From the NCBI GenBank assembly GCA_023429365.1, contig JAEYVW010000257.1, positions 1-16,399 of the forward strand: 16,399 nucleotides of DNA, read 5' to 3'. Positions 13,993 to 16,399 of this stretch are shown here, one piece after another; within the stretch, counting starts at the first letter, position 1, and every line of letters starts with the position of its first letter. The notes under the pieces were generated by a model. It worked only from the letters and a program-made list of their open reading frames with translations, searched no databases and was not told the origin of the DNA. The translations under genes and the position numbers were made by a program. The DNA is from Bacteroidota bacterium. GTDB lineage: Bacteria; Bacteroidota; Bacteroidia; Chitinophagales; Chitinophagaceae.

Positions 13993-16399
13993 TTAATGTA
14001 TTGTCATTTTCCTGACTGCTGAGAAATCGCCGGCCTGTAATTTATAATAATAGAGACCTGCACCCAGCGTACCAGTATTAACACTAACGGCATGCGTACC
14101 CGCATCCCTTGATTCATTTACGATTACCTTCACCAACCTTCCATTGACATCAAAAACAGATAGGTTGACCTTTGACTGTTGCGGTAATGAGAACCGGATC
14201 GTTGTTTCGCTACGGAGGGGGTTGGGGTAGTTTTGTTCCAAAACATATCCACTGCTTCCACCTATAACAGCTGAAACTACAGTTGAATATTCAGTTCTTC
14301 CATCGAGGTCAATTTGTTTCAACCTGTAGAAGTACCTGCCGGATGCCAGGTGAGCATCGAGGTAGTTATAATGCGAGGTACTTGTGCTGTTGCCTACACC
14401 GTTTACAAACCCAATTGTAGTCCAATTACTTCCATTAGTGCTACGTTCCACATCAAAGCCTTTGTTATTGCTTTCATACGCCGTAGACCATTTCAGTTGA
14501 ACGGACTGGTCTTTGGGTGATGCTGAGAAGTTGATCATGGTGACCGGTAAAACACTGCAGTCTGCCGAGGTAATACTTAGGGTTTGAAGTGTTCCCGCAT
14601 TGGCACAACCATCCGCGTCCGTCACGCTTACGAGGTTGAAATCATATCCACTTGGTGTAAACATCACATCCACCCAATAATTGCCATCGACCGAGCTTGT
14701 TGGGAAAGTAGGGGTGATGCCGTAAGTATAGACGCCGTTGCCACCTGATGCTGCACTTTCGAGCGCTGTGAGTGAACCATTCGTTACAGCATTTACTAAT
14801 CCTCCCGCTGTACCTACATATTTATCTTCAGTAGTATGGTAGGATGCGATATAGGTCGTGTTGGCTGTAATCAATACAGGTGTGGCAAAGGTCAGTTCCT
14901 GCCAGCTGTCTGTTGTAACAGCCGTGAATACTCCACTAGCTAACAAAGTTCCCGATTCTGACCAAAGCTGACCGGTGTAAACGCCAGGCACAGCTGAAAC
15001 TTCATCCGGACTGAAGAAACGAACACCTTTTATAAATCCTGGAACTGAGCTCTGGAATTTCACACCGAGTGTAACCGCTGCATCGATCGTAGTTGAAGGC
15101 AGCGGTGCCGGGTTACCAGGCCAGATCTTTTCTACCGGTGGGACGAAGCTGGTAATGATTCCGCCAACCGGGATATCATCATAAGTAACTATTCCACCCG
15201 GACCTGATATCGTAAGGTCGAACGGAGCTGTTCCTACCGGAGCAGGGGTAGCCGAGAGTACGAGGTTGAACGTCTGTCCATCGCAGGTCAGCAAACCACC
15301 CGGTGCTGTAACAGTGACGGATGGTGGTACACAACTGGCCGCATTGATTGTAATGGTGCCATCTATAGCCGCAGCCAGTACGGAGTTTCCGCCTCCGGCG
15401 ATACGGGTTTCGTTGGCTGGCTGATCCAGTCTGAAATTGAGATCTGTTGTCGTTCCATCACCACCGATTACCTCAAAAGTAATGGTCAGTATGCTGAAAT
15501 CGGCGGCCGGAATTCCGGTAGTAGTTGTGGCAGCATAATCAATTTGTCCTGTTGCATTGATATTGGTGTACGGGGCTGCCTCGAGCGGTATCGGTTTTGA
15601 ATCAAAACCCGCCACCGTTGGTTCTTCTACGATCGAAACCACCTGCAGTTTTGTATTATCAAAAGCAAGGTGCACTTCTACATTATCAATAGTTGGTGCT
15701 GGATCTGTGCTTATAAGATCAGAAGCAACTGTCACAACAAAAGTCTGACCCACCGCTGTAGTTGTTACTGCAGGTTGCACCACGATATTTACTGGAAGTT
15801 CACTGCAATCGATCGAAGTAACAGTTAAGGTTTGAATCGTACCATTATCAGAGCATCCGTCAGCGTCCGTAACACTGGTGAGGGTAAATGTATACTCATT
15901 GGGTGAGAAGATAACATCCACCCAATAATTGGTAGCGTTGGCTGAATTGGTAGGAAACCCGGGAGTAGCACCATATACATAAACACCATTGCCACCAGCA
16001 GCTACGTCGTCAAGTGCAGTCAGGGAGCCATTTGTAACCGCAGCCGCCAGCCCGTTCACCGTACTTACGTAGGTATCGAACTTAGTATGATAGGAAGCGA
16101 CATAGGTAGTATTGGCATCGATCAATACCGGCTGATCGAAAATAAGTTCCGCCCAGGTGTCAGGTGCAAGGCCAGTGAAGGTGCCACTTGCCAGTAGTAT
16201 ACCGCCTGATGTCCATAACTGACCGGTATAATCACCAGGTACCAGGGAAACATCAGTTGGGGTAAAAAATCTCACACCTTTAACGAACCCAGATACCGAG
16301 CTTTGGAATTTTACACCCAGTGTCACAGTCGCATCGATGGCCTGGTCGGGGAGTGGTAAGAGTGCTGCAGGCCAGATCTTTTCATCAGGAGGTGTAAAG
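13993..16399 (-). CDS. T9SS-secreted protein with DUF4082 units and a cohesin-like domain (C-terminal part, runs off right edge)
   Basis: The frame is open to the right edge and gives 801 C-terminal residues; no real start is in the window. Order of domains, numbered from the edge: a DUF4082 unit (25-164) with its Ig-like C-terminal half (168-195); a cohesin-like β-sandwich (about 202-352; TVASDL, VEVHLAFDNTKLQVV, DFSILTITFEVIGG, DGTITI); a second split Ig-like repeat (373-423 and 585-611) around a second DUF4082 unit (442-580). An Fn3-like module follows (617-712; LPVTMINFSASPKDQSVQLK, GFDVERSTNG, YFYRLKQIDLDG). The type A T9SS sorting domain is at 718-801 (LEQNYPNPLRSETTIRFSLP, VFDVNGRLVKVIV, KMTIH). 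A large secreted surface or adhesin-like protein is likely; ligand unknown. Ends at a strong terminator. Confidence 0.85.
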   Translation of the reverse strand, partial: FTPPDEKIWPAALLPLPDQAIDATVTLGVKFQSSVSGFVKGVRFFTPTDVSLVPGDYTGQLWTSGGILLASGTFTGLAPDTWAELIFDQPVLIDANTTYVASYHTKFDTYVSTVNGLAAAVTNGSLTALDDVAAGGNGVYVYGATPGFPTNSANATNYWVDVIFSPNEYTFTLTSVTDADGCSDNGTIQTLTVTSIDCSELPVNIVVQPAVTTTAVGQTFVVTVASDLISTDPAPTIDNVEVHLAFDNTKLQVVSIVEEPTVAGFDSKPIPLEAAPYTNINATGQIDYAATTTTGIPAADFSILTITFEVIGGDGTTTDLNFRLDQPANETRIAGGGNSVLAAAIDGTITINAASCVPPSVTVTAPGGLLTCDGQTFNLVLSATPAPVGTAPFDLTISGPGGIVTYDDIPVGGIITSFVPPVEKIWPGNPAPLPSTTIDAAVTLGVKFQSSVPGFIKGVRFFSPDEVSAVPGVYTGQLWSESGTLLASGVFTAVTTDSWQELTFATPVLITANTTYIASYHTTEDKYVGTAGGLVNAVTNGSLTALESAASGGNGVYTYGITPTFPTSSVDGNYWVDVMFTPSGYDFNLVSVTDADGCANAGTLQTLSITSADCSVLPVTMINFSASPKDQSVQLKWSTAYESNNKGFDVERSTNGSNWTTIGFVNGVGNSTSTSHYNYLDAHLASGRYFYRLKQIDLDGRTEYSTVVSAVIGGSSGYVLEQNYPNPLRSETTIRFSLPQQSKVNLSVFDVNGRLVKVIVNESRDAGTHAVSVNTGTLGAGLYYYKLQAGDFSAVRKMTIH
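14659..15075 (-). repeat. DUF4082 unit, membrane-distal order last, in the cohesin-containing protein
   Basis: Encodes residues 442-580 of the visible part, with VTLGVKFQSSVPGFIKGVRF, VYTGQLWSESGTLLASG, TTYIASYHT, NGVYTYG and NYWVDVMFTP. It resembles the other unit of the same gene (LGVKFQSSV, YTGQLW) more than the units of the neighbouring gene (ELGMKF, YTGHLW). Confidence 0.8.
15343..15795 (-). other. Cohesin-like domain region inside the T9SS protein
   Basis: Encodes about 150 residues between the two DUF4082 units. The pattern is a β-sandwich with an early GQTFVVTVASD, a central VEVHLAFDNTKLQVVSI, a DFSILTITFEVIGGDGTT strand pair and a closing DGTITI, as in bacterial cohesin-type domains. 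No dockerin-like duplicated calcium loop is visible in any gene of the window, so a partner is not identified. Assignment is from pattern only. Confidence 0.65.
15907..16326 (-). repeat. DUF4082 unit, first visible in the cohesin-containing protein
   Basis: Encodes residues 25-164 of the visible part, with VTLGVKFQSSVSGFVKGVRF, DYTGQLWTSGGILLASG, TTYVASYHT, NGVYVYG and NYWVDVIFSP. The preceding EKIW stretch at the window edge shows that an upstream Ig-like half-repeat lies beyond the window. Confidence 0.8.

Noticed and set aside
16324..16326. GTG as a possible start of the right-hand gene
   Set aside because: The frame continues in register to the window edge (FTPPDEKIW...), matching the Ig-like half-repeat that precedes each DUF4082 unit, so the protein starts beyond the window.

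Overview
The window looks like a chromosomal segment of a Bacteroidota bacterium, probably Chitinophagaceae or a close relative. This is judged from protein content and not from any search. The supporting signs are two C-terminal type IX secretion (T9SS) sorting domains, a 7TM-DISM sensor, split Ig-like/DUF4082 repeat proteins, and the Bacteroidota promoter element TAnnTTTG a few bases upstream of most start codons. Base composition is even, and I see no insertion sequence, integrase, tRNA, rRNA or CRISPR array.

Region 1 (1-7571) holds conserved housekeeping genes. The N-terminal part of a 7TM-DISM membrane sensor (minus strand, cut by the left edge) is divergent from ftsK, the DNA translocase of chromosome segregation. 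ftsK is followed on the same strand by a LolA-like periplasmic lipoprotein carrier. Next come a RibD-C/dihydrofolate-reductase-family protein and kdsA (Kdo-8-phosphate synthase, metal-dependent type by its residues), both on the minus strand. kdsA is divergent from a short-chain-type NAD-dependent L-threonine 3-dehydrogenase. That gene converges on a two-gene minus-strand unit encoding free-methionine-(R)-sulfoxide reductase (msrC) and an acylphosphatase, separated by 3 bases.

Region 2 (7697-16399) is an accessory surface/secretion locus of three minus-strand genes. The first in transcription order is the C-terminal 801 residues of a large T9SS protein with two DUF4082 units flanking a cohesin-like domain, then an Fn3-like module and a sorting domain; it ends at a strong hairpin terminator. 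After a 395-bp gap comes a 1397-residue secreted protein with a DUF4832-type TIM-barrel-like domain, three DUF4082 units and a T9SS sorting domain. The last is a 521-residue lipoprotein that is a full-length paralogue of the DUF4832-type domain alone. Thus the same probable carbohydrate-active domain is present once as a predicted lipoprotein and once as a T9SS-exported multidomain protein.

The most interesting feature is the architecture of the repeats. Each DUF4082 domain sits inside an Ig-like repeat, splitting it into an N-terminal half (motif PYxLxINGxxY...GxTITT) and a C-terminal half (motif YTFxLTSVTDxxG...LQTLxV). The function of the locus is unknown. Extracellular glycan binding or processing is an inference from fold resemblance only.
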